In this document: positions 1 to 6,113 of the stretch, piece after piece
Numbering within the stretch: the first letter of the stretch is position 1
How the letters are laid out: each line of letters opens with the position of its first letter
Source: Cytophagaceae bacterium UBA6715
Lineage (GTDB): Bacteria; Bacteroidota; Bacteroidia; Cytophagales; Spirosomataceae
Length of the DNA stretch: 13,813 nt
Direction of reading: 5' to 3'
Assembly (NCBI GenBank): GCA_002454335.1
Contig: DKIP01000078.1
Span: 14,899-28,711, forward strand
Notes under the pieces: generated by a model
Told to the model about the DNA's origin: nothing
The model's database searches: none
Seen by the model: the letters and a program-made list of their open reading frames with translations, nothing else
Program-made: the position numbers and the translations under genes

Positions 1-60
1 ATGGGAGCTGGAGATATCGACTTGCTTTTGAATGATTTAAAAATGGCCGTAACTTCGTAG
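1..60 (+). CDS. murC: UDP-N-acetylmuramate--L-alanine ligase, C-terminal end (partial)
   Basis: Only the last 19 codons and a TAG stop are present; the gene enters from the left edge in frame 1. The tail begins MGAGDID and continues LLLNDLKMAV. This matches the extreme C-terminus of MurC, where an 'MGAGD' motif is followed by a short helix. MurC is the cytosolic ATP-dependent ligase that adds L-alanine to UDP-MurNAc in peptidoglycan precursor synthesis. The identification rests on this short motif plus context: ftsQ starts 11 bases downstream and ftsA follows, the usual dcw order in Bacteroidota. The rest of the protein lies outside the window, so nothing can be said about its active site. 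Confidence 0.8.
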   Translation: MGAGDIDLLLNDLKMAVTS

Positions 61-71
61 GATATTTTATC

Positions 72-860
72 ATGAGTCAGAAAATTCGAATTGATTTCGC
101 GCGTGTCAAAAAGCTAATCACCCTGGTGATATTAGCTGGCTTGGCCATTGGCGCAATCATATTCGCAGAGATGAATTATCGGGAAATCAAATGTACCGGC
201 ATCGTCATTAAATTAGACTCAGAGAATGAACGACCACTTTTAAGCAAGCAGGACATCAACGTTATGGTGACGAATCAGGGAACGGACTATTTCGTCGACA
301 AGCCCCTAGATGAAATTTCCTTGCACAAAATCGAACAGCGTGTCAAGAAAATCCCGCTTGTTAAATCTTGTGAGGCGCATCACGATTTCAGTGGGAAAAT
401 TATTGTTTCCGTCAAAGAATATCGCCCCATTGCACGTATTCTACATTTTACGTCGGGAGAATCGAATTACAAGGATCAATATGTCACCCATGAGGGAAAA
501 TTCATCGGGACAAGTTCTTTGTTTACGCCGCGCGTGCTGATTGCATCGGGTCCCTTTTTTACAGGCAAACGCAAAGACTTATTGGACGAACGAGGCAAGA
601 CCTTAATCCCCTTATTTGAATTCATTAATAACGATGATTTCTGGCGTGCTCAGATAACGCAAGTTATCGTTGCGGCAGATGGTGGAGTAGTCCTTATCCC
701 TGCTATGGGACAAACGTATATAGACTTTGGTTTACCTATTAAAATTGAGACCAAATTCAAAAAATTAGCTTTGTTTTACAAGAAAATTATCCCCAATAAA
801 GGGTGGAATACATACCATTGGGTACACCTGAAATATAAGAATCAGGTAATTTGTGATTAA
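72..860 (+). CDS. ftsQ: Cell division protein FtsQ (divisome membrane protein)
   Basis: A 262-residue bitopic membrane protein. It has a short basic cytosolic N-terminus, one hydrophobic helix at about residues 14-33, then a periplasmic part. The region at about residues 36-115, ending in 'IIVSVKEYRPIARI', fits the POTRA fold that FtsQ/DivIB proteins use to contact partners, followed by the beta domain. FtsQ links early and late divisome proteins by binding FtsB/FtsL. Primary sequence conservation of FtsQ is weak in this phylum, so the call leans on topology, length and position: 11 bases after murC and 54 bases before ftsA. The ATG at 72 is the natural start; no Shine-Dalgarno sequence precedes it, as is common in Bacteroidota. 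It is probably co-transcribed with murC. Confidence 0.88.
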   Translation: MSQKIRIDFARVKKLITLVILAGLAIGAIIFAEMNYREIKCTGIVIKLDSENERPLLSKQDINVMVTNQGTDYFVDKPLDEISLHKIEQRVKKIPLVKSCEAHHDFSGKIIVSVKEYRPIARILHFTSGESNYKDQYVTHEGKFIGTSSLFTPRVLIASGPFFTGKRKDLLDERGKTLIPLFEFINNDDFWRAQITQVIVAADGGVVLIPAMGQTYIDFGLPIKIETKFKKLALFYKKIIPNKGWNTYHWVHLKYKNQVICD

Positions 861-879
861 TTGCCTAATTTTATATTTT
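850..879 (+). promoter_or_regulatory. Candidate weak internal promoter for ftsA
   Basis: TTTG at 850-853 is followed after 18 bases by TATATTTT at 872-879. This is one base off the Bacteroidota -7 consensus TAnnTTTG and one base short of the common 19-base spacing. It overlaps the end of ftsQ and would start transcription near 885, ahead of the ftsA ATG at 915. The local sequence is AT-rich, so a chance match is quite possible; ftsA could equally be read from the murC-ftsQ transcript. Confidence 0.3.
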
Positions 880-914
880 AGTAGAATTCAACATACTTAC
901 AGTTCTTATTTTAT

Positions 915-2243
915 ATGCGAAACGATTTAATCATTGGTCTAGATATTGGTAGTTCATCTGTACGCGCTGTAGCTGGCAAGCAATCAGCAAATGGTACGTT
1001 GGAAATCGTCGCTACTGGATCTTCAAGTACATCTGGGTATATTTTACACGGGGAAATCGTTAACATCAATAAGACATCAACGGCTATTGCAGACGCCATT
1101 AATCAAATTGCGCAGGCATTACCCGGAAAGTCAAAAGAATATTATTTCTCTTCGAATCTATCGGGCAGTCATATCAAAGTAACACCTTTTACGATCTCGA
1201 AAACGCGCAAAAACGCATCCGAACCGGTAGCGGTTAAGGATATTCTTGATATCACTGAAGAAGCCAAAAAGAATGTCGCAGAGAAAAATCCTTGCGTATT
1301 ACATACGCTTCCGATTGGCTTTAAGGTGGGAAATCTTCCCGAAACCTTAGAACCTATTGGTCAAATTGGCGCTACGATTCAAGGAAATTTCATGGTTATC
1401 ACGGCCCAATTGGACAAATTTGAACTATTTAGCCGAACCTTAAAATCTGCTGAGTCAGATCATATCAAAGGAGGTAATTTATATTTTAGCCCATTAGCGA
1501 GTTCAAGTTCCGTTTTAAATGCAGATGAAAAACAACAAGGAGTCGTTTTAGTTGACATTGGAAGTGGCACTACAGAAATCAGCATCTATCAAAACAAACG
1601 CCTAAAACATGCTACCGTTTTGAACTGGGGTGGTGATCGCATCACAGAAGATATACGTCTAGGGCTAGACGTAACATCTGAACATGCAGAGGCATTGAAA
1701 ACAAGATTTGGAACCGCACTACATCGCTTAATCGATTTAAATGAAGTGGTATTGATTCCAGGTATTGCAGGAAGAAAACCAACACCCATTTCTGTTAAAA
1801 ACGTTGCGATCATCATTGAGGAGCGCATGAAAGAATTAGCAGCGATTGTCATGGCTGAAATCCAAAAAACAACCCAATCCCAACTCTTGCGTGGTGGTAT
1901 TGTCCTTTGTGGTGGTGGAGCTCAATTACCCGATCTCGACGATTTGTTCCAAAAAGTGACAGGCTTAGAAACACGTATTGGTTTACCTGACGCAACGGCT
2001 GCGTTTGGCTTAACAACAGACATTAAAGACCCTGCATTCGCCACATCGATAGGGTTAGTGCAAGTATATTTTGATCAAATTAATGCTGCTGAAGAAAGCA
2101 CGGAAGAAGTGCCTAATATCCCTTCTTCACAGCCAAGTCCACCCGATCGAACCAAGCCGAAACCTCCGAGCATCAAGGATATTTTTGGTCGCTTGGTCGA
2201 CTCCTTAGTGGGTACCGAAGGTGATGATGGCGGAAGCTATTAA
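915..2243 (+). CDS. ftsA: Cell division protein FtsA (actin-like FtsZ membrane anchor)
   Basis: A 442-residue actin-fold ATPase that tethers FtsZ filaments to the inner membrane and recruits later divisome proteins. Visible motifs are the phosphate-1 loop 'IIGLDIGSSSVRAVAG' (residues 6-21), the SHS2-containing part (about 85-195), the phosphate-2 loop 'VVLVDIGSGTTEISIY' (210-225) and the adenosine motif 'GGIVLCGGGAQLPDLDDLF' (327-345). A Pro-rich linker (about 399-418) leads to a C-terminal amphipathic helix, 'IKDIFGRLVDSLVG' (420-433), which fits the membrane-targeting helix of the family. An acidic, Gly-containing tail of nine residues follows it. The ATG at 915 gives the expected N-terminus. 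A strong terminator lies directly after the stop and no ftsZ follows, which is unusual for this gene order. Confidence 0.96.
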   Translation: MRNDLIIGLDIGSSSVRAVAGKQSANGTLEIVATGSSSTSGYILHGEIVNINKTSTAIADAINQIAQALPGKSKEYYFSSNLSGSHIKVTPFTISKTRKNASEPVAVKDILDITEEAKKNVAEKNPCVLHTLPIGFKVGNLPETLEPIGQIGATIQGNFMVITAQLDKFELFSRTLKSAESDHIKGGNLYFSPLASSSSVLNADEKQQGVVLVDIGSGTTEISIYQNKRLKHATVLNWGGDRITEDIRLGLDVTSEHAEALKTRFGTALHRLIDLNEVVLIPGIAGRKPTPISVKNVAIIIEERMKELAAIVMAEIQKTTQSQLLRGGIVLCGGGAQLPDLDDLFQKVTGLETRIGLPDATAAFGLTTDIKDPAFATSIGLVQVYFDQINAAEESTEEVPNIPSSQPSPPDRTKPKPPSIKDIFGRLVDSLVGTEGDDGGSY

Positions 2244-2252
2244 TCAACATAT

Positions 2253-2285
2253 AAAAAAAGGCGCTACGAATAGCGCCTTTTTTTT
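2253..2285. terminator. Bidirectional intrinsic terminator between ftsA and the DEAD-box helicase
   Basis: A perfect 7-bp stem GGCGCTA/TAGCGCC (2260-2266 with 2271-2277) closes a CGAA loop. It is flanked by A7 on the left and T8 on the right, so the hairpin reads as a rho-independent terminator on both strands. It ends ftsA transcription rightwards and the helicase transcript leftwards. The helicase stop codon (2284-2286) lies within the T-tract. Confidence 0.93.
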
Positions 2286-3519
2286 ATGCTTTGGGAGGTC
2301 TTTTCTTCCAGACCTTCTTCTTTCCTTTAAATCCACCACCTCCTGATTTGAATGCCTTCGCCTCGCCAGGATTGTAAGCAGGCGTTTCGCCAAATTCCTC
2401 TGGTACAGGAGATTTCGTTACTTCCTTTTCCAATAATCGTTCGATAGCTGCGAATTTACGTTGCTCTGCTTCCGTAATCAAGGTATATGCCGTTCCTTTG
2501 GTTTGGGCACGGGCCGTCCGACCAATCCGGTGAACATAATCCTCTCCATCGTTTGGAACATCATAATTGATAACTAATTCGATTTCATCGATGTCAATTC
2601 CCCGACTCAAAATATCCGTAGCCACAAGGATTTTAGTCTTCTTATTCCGGAAATCCTGCAATACTTGCTCCCGTACATCTTGTTCTAAATCGGAATGAAT
2701 TTCTTCTACCGAGAAACGAGCCCGTTTCAAATCAGAGGTTAAGGATTTCACATTTTGCTTACGAGAACAGAATACAATGACGCGGGTATAATCTTGGCGC
2801 TTCAATAAATGTTTCACCAATGCACTTTTTTGCTTCTCATACACCACAAATGCCTCCTGAACAATAGCCTCAGGTGGTTTAGAAACCGCGATCGTTACCT
2901 CGAAAGGGTCTTGCATTAATTTTCGAGCGAGGTCACGCATTTTGGGTGGCATCGTCGCGGAAAATAAAAGGTTTTGACGCTCCTTGGGTAAATATCCCGT
3001 AATCTTCATCAGATCGTCATGGAAACCCATGTCCAACATGCGATCCGCCTCGTCCAAGACTAAATACTTCACATGCTTCAAGTCGACATACCCCATATTC
3101 AAATGGGCAATCATGCGACCTGGTGTGCAAACAACCAATTCAACCCCAGAAGTCAATGCGGTCTTTTCCGTGGTAAAGGAATTTCCATCACCACCGCCAT
3201 AAACGGGCATGCAACTCACATGGGTAAAATAGCCTAATCCTTCCATATTCCCAGCAATTTGAACAGCCAGTTCACGGGTAGGGACAATGATCAATGCATT
3301 AATGTGATTTTCGGAATGTTCCTCCGTCAATAATTTATGGATAATCGGCAACAAAAACGCCGCCGTTTTTCCCGTACCCGTCTGAGCCGATGCCAGAACA
3401 TCGCGTCCGGCTAAAATGGGCTTCATCACCTGCTCTTGTACAGGAGTGGCCGTCTTATAGCCCATGGATTCGATCCCCTCTAATAATTTTTCGGCTAAGC
3501 CTAGTTCTCTGAATGTCAA
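2284..3519 (-). CDS. DEAD-box ATP-dependent RNA helicase, RhlE type
   Basis: A 411-residue superfamily 2 RNA helicase with all family motifs in order. These are the Q motif (F3 to Q28, 'TATPVQEQ'), motif I AQTGTGKT (45-52), Ia PTREL (80-84), GG (108-109), Ib TPGR (132-135), II DEAD (156-159), III SAT (187-189), IV 'VIVFCSRK' (247-254), V 'ATDILSRGIDID' (300-311) and VI HRIGRTAR (330-337). A short basic, Gly/Lys-rich tail (about 392-411) probably helps RNA binding. This arrangement is typical of RhlE-like enzymes acting in ribosome assembly or RNA turnover; which role applies cannot be told here. The chosen start is a TTG giving 'MTFRELGL', the normal N-terminus of the family; no in-frame ATG or GTG lies upstream before the stop at 3544-3546. 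It is the last gene of the leftward unit, 89 bases after gmhA. Confidence 0.95.
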   Translation of the reverse strand: MTFRELGLAEKLLEGIESMGYKTATPVQEQVMKPILAGRDVLASAQTGTGKTAAFLLPIIHKLLTEEHSENHINALIIVPTRELAVQIAGNMEGLGYFTHVSCMPVYGGGDGNSFTTEKTALTSGVELVVCTPGRMIAHLNMGYVDLKHVKYLVLDEADRMLDMGFHDDLMKITGYLPKERQNLLFSATMPPKMRDLARKLMQDPFEVTIAVSKPPEAIVQEAFVVYEKQKSALVKHLLKRQDYTRVIVFCSRKQNVKSLTSDLKRARFSVEEIHSDLEQDVREQVLQDFRNKKTKILVATDILSRGIDIDEIELVINYDVPNDGEDYVHRIGRTARAQTKGTAYTLITEAEQRKFAAIERLLEKEVTKSPVPEEFGETPAYNPGEAKAFKSGGGGFKGKKKVWKKRPPKA

Positions 3520-3536
3520 AATGTTTTTATTTGTAG

Positions 3537-3606
3537 ATAGTCGCTAGTCACTAGTCGCTAGTCCATGATTTCTTAACCCTTAACTGATAACTCTTCACTC
3601 TTACCT
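3537..3606. repeat. Degenerate heptamer-phased intergenic repeat
   Basis: The spacer between gmhA and the helicase can be cut into ten consecutive 7-base units without a phase break. On the + strand these are ATAGTCG, CTAGTCA, CTAGTCG, CTAGTCC, ATGATTT, CTTAACC, CTTAACT, GATAACT, CTTCACT and CTTACCT. The first four are one family (CTAGTCR-like) and the last five another (CTTAACY-like), joined by one odd unit. No coding potential is apparent. The structure looks like diverged short tandem repeats expanded by slippage or a dispersed intergenic repeat; which of these cannot be decided from one copy. Confidence 0.75.
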
Positions 3607-3608
3607 CC

Positions 3609-4187
3609 TTAATACCCCATCTCCCGCTCAATCAACTGAATCAAAATATGAATCACTTTGATATGAATCTCTTGAATCCGATCAGCATAACCGAAATGAT
3701 CAACGCGCACCTCGAAAACATGGTCGAATGCTGCTAATTGGCCACCGTCTTTGCCTGTCAATAAAACCACAGCCATTCCTTTCGCCTGAGCAGCTTTCAC
3801 CGCCTCAATAATATTGGCTGAATTACCACTCGTTGATATACCAAACAGAACATCCCCCGCATTTCCTAAGCCCTCTATAAAGCGAGAAAAGACATAATTA
3901 TAGCCAAAATCATTACTCACACAGGAAATGTGTGATGGGTCAGAAATCGCCATCGCAGCCAATGCTGGACGGTTTTCCCGGTAACGTCCCGATAATTCTT
4001 CCGCAAAATGCATCGCGTCGCAATGACTACCCCCATTCCCACAGGCAATAATCTTTTTGCCTTGTTGGAGCGCACCCACTAAACAATTAGCTGCTTTTTC
4101 GATGGATTCTATCTTAGCAGGATTGCTAAAAAACTGCTCTAAAACCTGTTGGGCTTCCTGAAGATTGGCTTGAATGATATCTTTCAA
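3609..4187 (-). CDS. gmhA: Sedoheptulose 7-phosphate isomerase GmhA
   Basis: A 192-residue SIS-domain protein, the same length as E. coli GmhA and close to it throughout. Hallmarks are 'CGNGGSHCDAMHFAEEL' (49-65), 'GRYRENRP' (67-74), 'SHISCVSNDFG' (85-95), the phosphosugar loop 'GISTSGNSANII' (116-127), 'LTGKDGG' (143-149) and the C-terminal 'HFGYADRIQEIHIKVIHILI' (164-183). The expected zinc and catalytic residues His60, Glu64, Gln172 and His180 are all present. The enzyme isomerises sedoheptulose 7-phosphate to D-glycero-D-manno-heptose 7-phosphate, the first step towards ADP-heptose for LPS inner core. The start is a TTG; an in-frame stop lies three codons upstream, and the resulting N-terminus 'MKDIIQANLQEA' aligns with E. 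coli GmhA. Other heptose genes are not in the window. It follows the TPM gene by 33 bases. Confidence 0.95.
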   Translation of the reverse strand: MKDIIQANLQEAQQVLEQFFSNPAKIESIEKAANCLVGALQQGKKIIACGNGGSHCDAMHFAEELSGRYRENRPALAAMAISDPSHISCVSNDFGYNYVFSRFIEGLGNAGDVLFGISTSGNSANIIEAVKAAQAKGMAVVLLTGKDGGQLAAFDHVFEVRVDHFGYADRIQEIHIKVIHILIQLIEREMGY

Positions 4188-4220
4188 CTGCGTTTAATTT
4201 TGCGTAAAGATACGCATAAT

Positions 4221-4967
4221 TTAAAAATCCCCACCGGCTCCGCCTCCACCAAAATCTCCACCCCCAAAACCGCCGAAATCAAAGCCTCCGCCTCCCGAAG
4301 ATCCACCCCGGTCATATCCACCGCCGCCTAAGAATATCGGAGGAAAAAACATGCCACCTCCACGAGAACCTGGTCCTGATCCTCCGCCCTTGTTTTTAAC
4401 TGCCCGAATGATGTTTATGATGATAATGATTAAGAAAACAATTATAAATACAGGAATTCCTGATGGCTCATCAGAACCATCCGACTGGAATTGCCCACTG
4501 GCCCTTTGCATCATTTCTGTCGTCGCAGCATCCAAACCATTGTAATAATCGCCACGTTTGAAATACGGTTTTAAAATTCGATTGATGATTCGTTTACAAA
4601 TCGCATCTGGCAATACATCTTCGATACCACGCCCCGTGACAATCCGAATTTTACGATTGTCCATAGATACCAAAATAACAACACCGTTATTCTTTCCTTT
4701 TTGACCAACACCCCAACCCTTACCGATCGCCATGGCATAATCATAAGGATCAGTATCTCCCGTGGTAGGAACTAAAACGATCGCAAATTGTGTCGAGGTA
4801 GAATCGGCATAGCCACGTAGTTTCTGCTCCAATTGTTGGGCTTCGTTAGCTTGCAACAAGCTGGCTTGATCCAACAAATACCCGTTGGGCTTTGCAGGAA
4901 TATCTTGCCCCCAAAGGGTCAAGGAAAGCAATAAAAATCCAATAATTAACCTGAAACTATTCCCCAT
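4221..4967 (-). CDS. Exported TPM-domain (YgcG-type) protein with Gly-rich C-terminal tail
   Basis: About 248 residues with the start used here. An N-terminal signal segment, 'MGNSFRLIIGFLLLSLTLWG', is followed by a TPM domain (TPM_phosphatase family) containing 'GYLLDQASLL', 'IVLVPTTGDTDPYDYA', 'NNGVVILVSMDNRKIRIVTG' and 'GIEDVLPD'. After this come a transmembrane helix (roughly 171-189) and a tail of about 50 residues dominated by Gly, Phe and Asp, ending 'GGGGAGGDF'. Gly-rich tails after a helix are typical of bacterial TPM proteins; the biochemical role is unsettled, with proposals including acid phosphatase and membrane-protein quality-control functions. Two ATGs further upstream (4991, 4979) would add up to eight residues (MNYRMSCR) and lengthen the overlap with the preceding gene. 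The ATG at 4967 gives the cleanest signal peptide and only an 11-base overlap. It is probably co-expressed with lemA. Confidence 0.9.
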   Translation of the reverse strand: MGNSFRLIIGFLLLSLTLWGQDIPAKPNGYLLDQASLLQANEAQQLEQKLRGYADSTSTQFAIVLVPTTGDTDPYDYAMAIGKGWGVGQKGKNNGVVILVSMDNRKIRIVTGRGIEDVLPDAICKRIINRILKPYFKRGDYYNGLDAATTEMMQRASGQFQSDGSDEPSGIPVFIIVFLIIIIINIIRAVKNKGGGSGPGSRGGGMFFPPIFLGGGGYDRGGSSGGGGFDFGGFGGGDFGGGGAGGDF

Positions 4968-5382
4968 ACGACAACTCATCCGATAATTCATTCACATCAT
5001 CCCGCTGGTACGGAAAATAAATGGCTAAGGCCTCCCCGATCCGACGAACGCCTAAGGCAAGTCCGGCACCGAATTCTTCCTTTGCTAATAAAGGGCGCAT
5101 CTCATCCCGAATCGTTTCCCAAAATTCAAGAGGAACGTTGGCATCAATTCCTTTATCCCCAATGATCGAAAATTTACGATCCTTCACGGCTAAATAAATC
5201 AAAACACCATTCTGCAAATCGGTTTTTTGCATACCTAATTGAAAAAAGAGCACCTTCGATCGCTCGATCGGGTGCCCTTCACAACGACTTTCCACGTGTA
5301 CACGAATTTCCCCAGAAGTCTTTTTTTCTGCCTCCTGAATCGCTTGAATAATTTCCGCCTCGTGTGCTGCGCTTAATTGCAT
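4957..5382 (-). CDS. Small cytosolic TPM-domain protein
   Basis: A 141-residue protein made of little more than one TPM domain. Its N-terminal helix with 'AIQEAEKKTSGEIRVHVE' is the usual opening, followed by 'NGVLIYLAVKDRKFSIIGDK', 'GIDANVP' and a C-terminal helical part, 'FGAGLALGVRRIGEALAIYF'. There is no signal peptide or membrane helix, unlike its downstream paralogue. It starts one base after the lemA stop (TAA-G-ATG) and its end overlaps the next TPM gene, so the three are almost certainly translated from one mRNA. LemA plus one short and one long TPM protein is a recurring trio in Bacteroidota. Exact function is unknown. Confidence 0.9.
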   Translation of the reverse strand: MQLSAAHEAEIIQAIQEAEKKTSGEIRVHVESRCEGHPIERSKVLFFQLGMQKTDLQNGVLIYLAVKDRKFSIIGDKGIDANVPLEFWETIRDEMRPLLAKEEFGAGLALGVRRIGEALAIYFPYQRDDVNELSDELSYGE

Positions 5383-5383
5383 C

Positions 5384-5977
5384 TTATTTCTTCTCGTCGA
5401 AATTTACCTCAGGTGCTTTCTCAGAACCTGCTTCCGCTTGGAAGAATCCTTTCTCTGTAAAACCAGAGAACGAAGCGATTAAACTATTCGGGAATGTAAC
5501 GATTAAGGAATTATATCCTTTGACCGAATCATTAAAACGATCACGCTCTTCCTTGATGCGATTTTCTGTTCCTTCCAATTGCGCTTGAAGCTCAGAGAAA
5601 TTCTCAGTAGCTTTCAATTGCGGATAGTTTTCAGCCACCACCATCAAACGTGATAATGCGCCTCCTAAGGAAGATTGAGCCGCTTGGTATTTTTGCATAT
5701 TCTCAGGACTTAAGTCCTTGGAATCTAATTTCATTTGTGTCGCAGAAGCACGCGCTTCAATTACTGCTGTCAACGTAGATTTCTCGAAGTTCGCAACCCC
5801 CTGAACGGTTTTAACCAAATTAGGGATCAAATCCGCACGACGCTGATAAGCACTTTGCACATTCGCCCATGAAGCCTTCACCTCCTGGTCACTCGTCGCC
5901 ATACTGTTACGCGCACCTACCCCCCAAAAAATAACCAAAGCAATTACGCCTAATACAATCCAAATTTTCTTGTTCAT
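5384..5977 (-). CDS. lemA: LemA family protein
   Basis: A 197-residue protein with a short basic N-terminus and one membrane helix (about residues 4-21, 'IWIVLGVIALVIFWGVG'), followed by a long alpha-helical domain. The family signature 'SWANVQSAYQRRADLIPNLV' (36-55) is intact, as are 'TVQGVANFEK' (57-66), 'LSRLMVVAENYPQLKA' and the C-terminal 'YNSLIVTFPNSLIA'. LemA proteins are membrane-anchored helical bundles of poorly defined function; their frequent neighbours are TPM proteins, as here. This is the first gene of the leftward unit, with a promoter-like sequence about 30 bases upstream of the ATG. The C-terminus is charged (VNFDEKK), with no other domain attached. Confidence 0.95.
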   Translation of the reverse strand: MNKKIWIVLGVIALVIFWGVGARNSMATSDQEVKASWANVQSAYQRRADLIPNLVKTVQGVANFEKSTLTAVIEARASATQMKLDSKDLSPENMQKYQAAQSSLGGALSRLMVVAENYPQLKATENFSELQAQLEGTENRIKEERDRFNDSVKGYNSLIVTFPNSLIASFSGFTEKGFFQAEAGSEKAPEVNFDEKK

Positions 5978-6007
5978 CGTTTAAAAAATTAAAGGTTTGT
6001 TGTTTGG

Positions 6008-6040
6008 CAAAGGTATAAATAATTCGATATGCCTTGCCAA
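6008..6040 (-). promoter_or_regulatory. Candidate Bacteroidota promoter for the lemA unit
   Basis: Reading leftwards, TTGG (6040-6037) is followed after 21 bases by TACCTTTG (6015-6008), an exact match to the -7 consensus TAnnTTTG. Transcription would start close to 6001, giving a leader of about 25 bases before the lemA ATG at 5977. The spacing is a little longer than the usual 19, so the upstream element is less certain than the -7 box. The sequence continues as TACCTTTGCCAAAC, which recurs near prmC. Confidence 0.5.
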
Positions 6041-6113
6041 TTTTTACATCAAAATGCTTTTTCGAGGATAAACGTTCCTTTTCACTCCATAAATTTATTT
6101 TTAACTTGTATCC

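Noticed and set aside
3537..3606. Heptamer repeats considered as a CRISPR array or mobile-element end
   Set aside because: Units are far too short and have no spacers, no terminal inverted repeats and no transposase nearby.
4201..4216. Hairpin TGCGTA-AAGA-TACGCA between the long TPM gene and gmhA, considered as a terminator
   Set aside because: Only a 6-bp stem with no T-tract on either strand; probably weak or chance, so it does not split the leftward unit.
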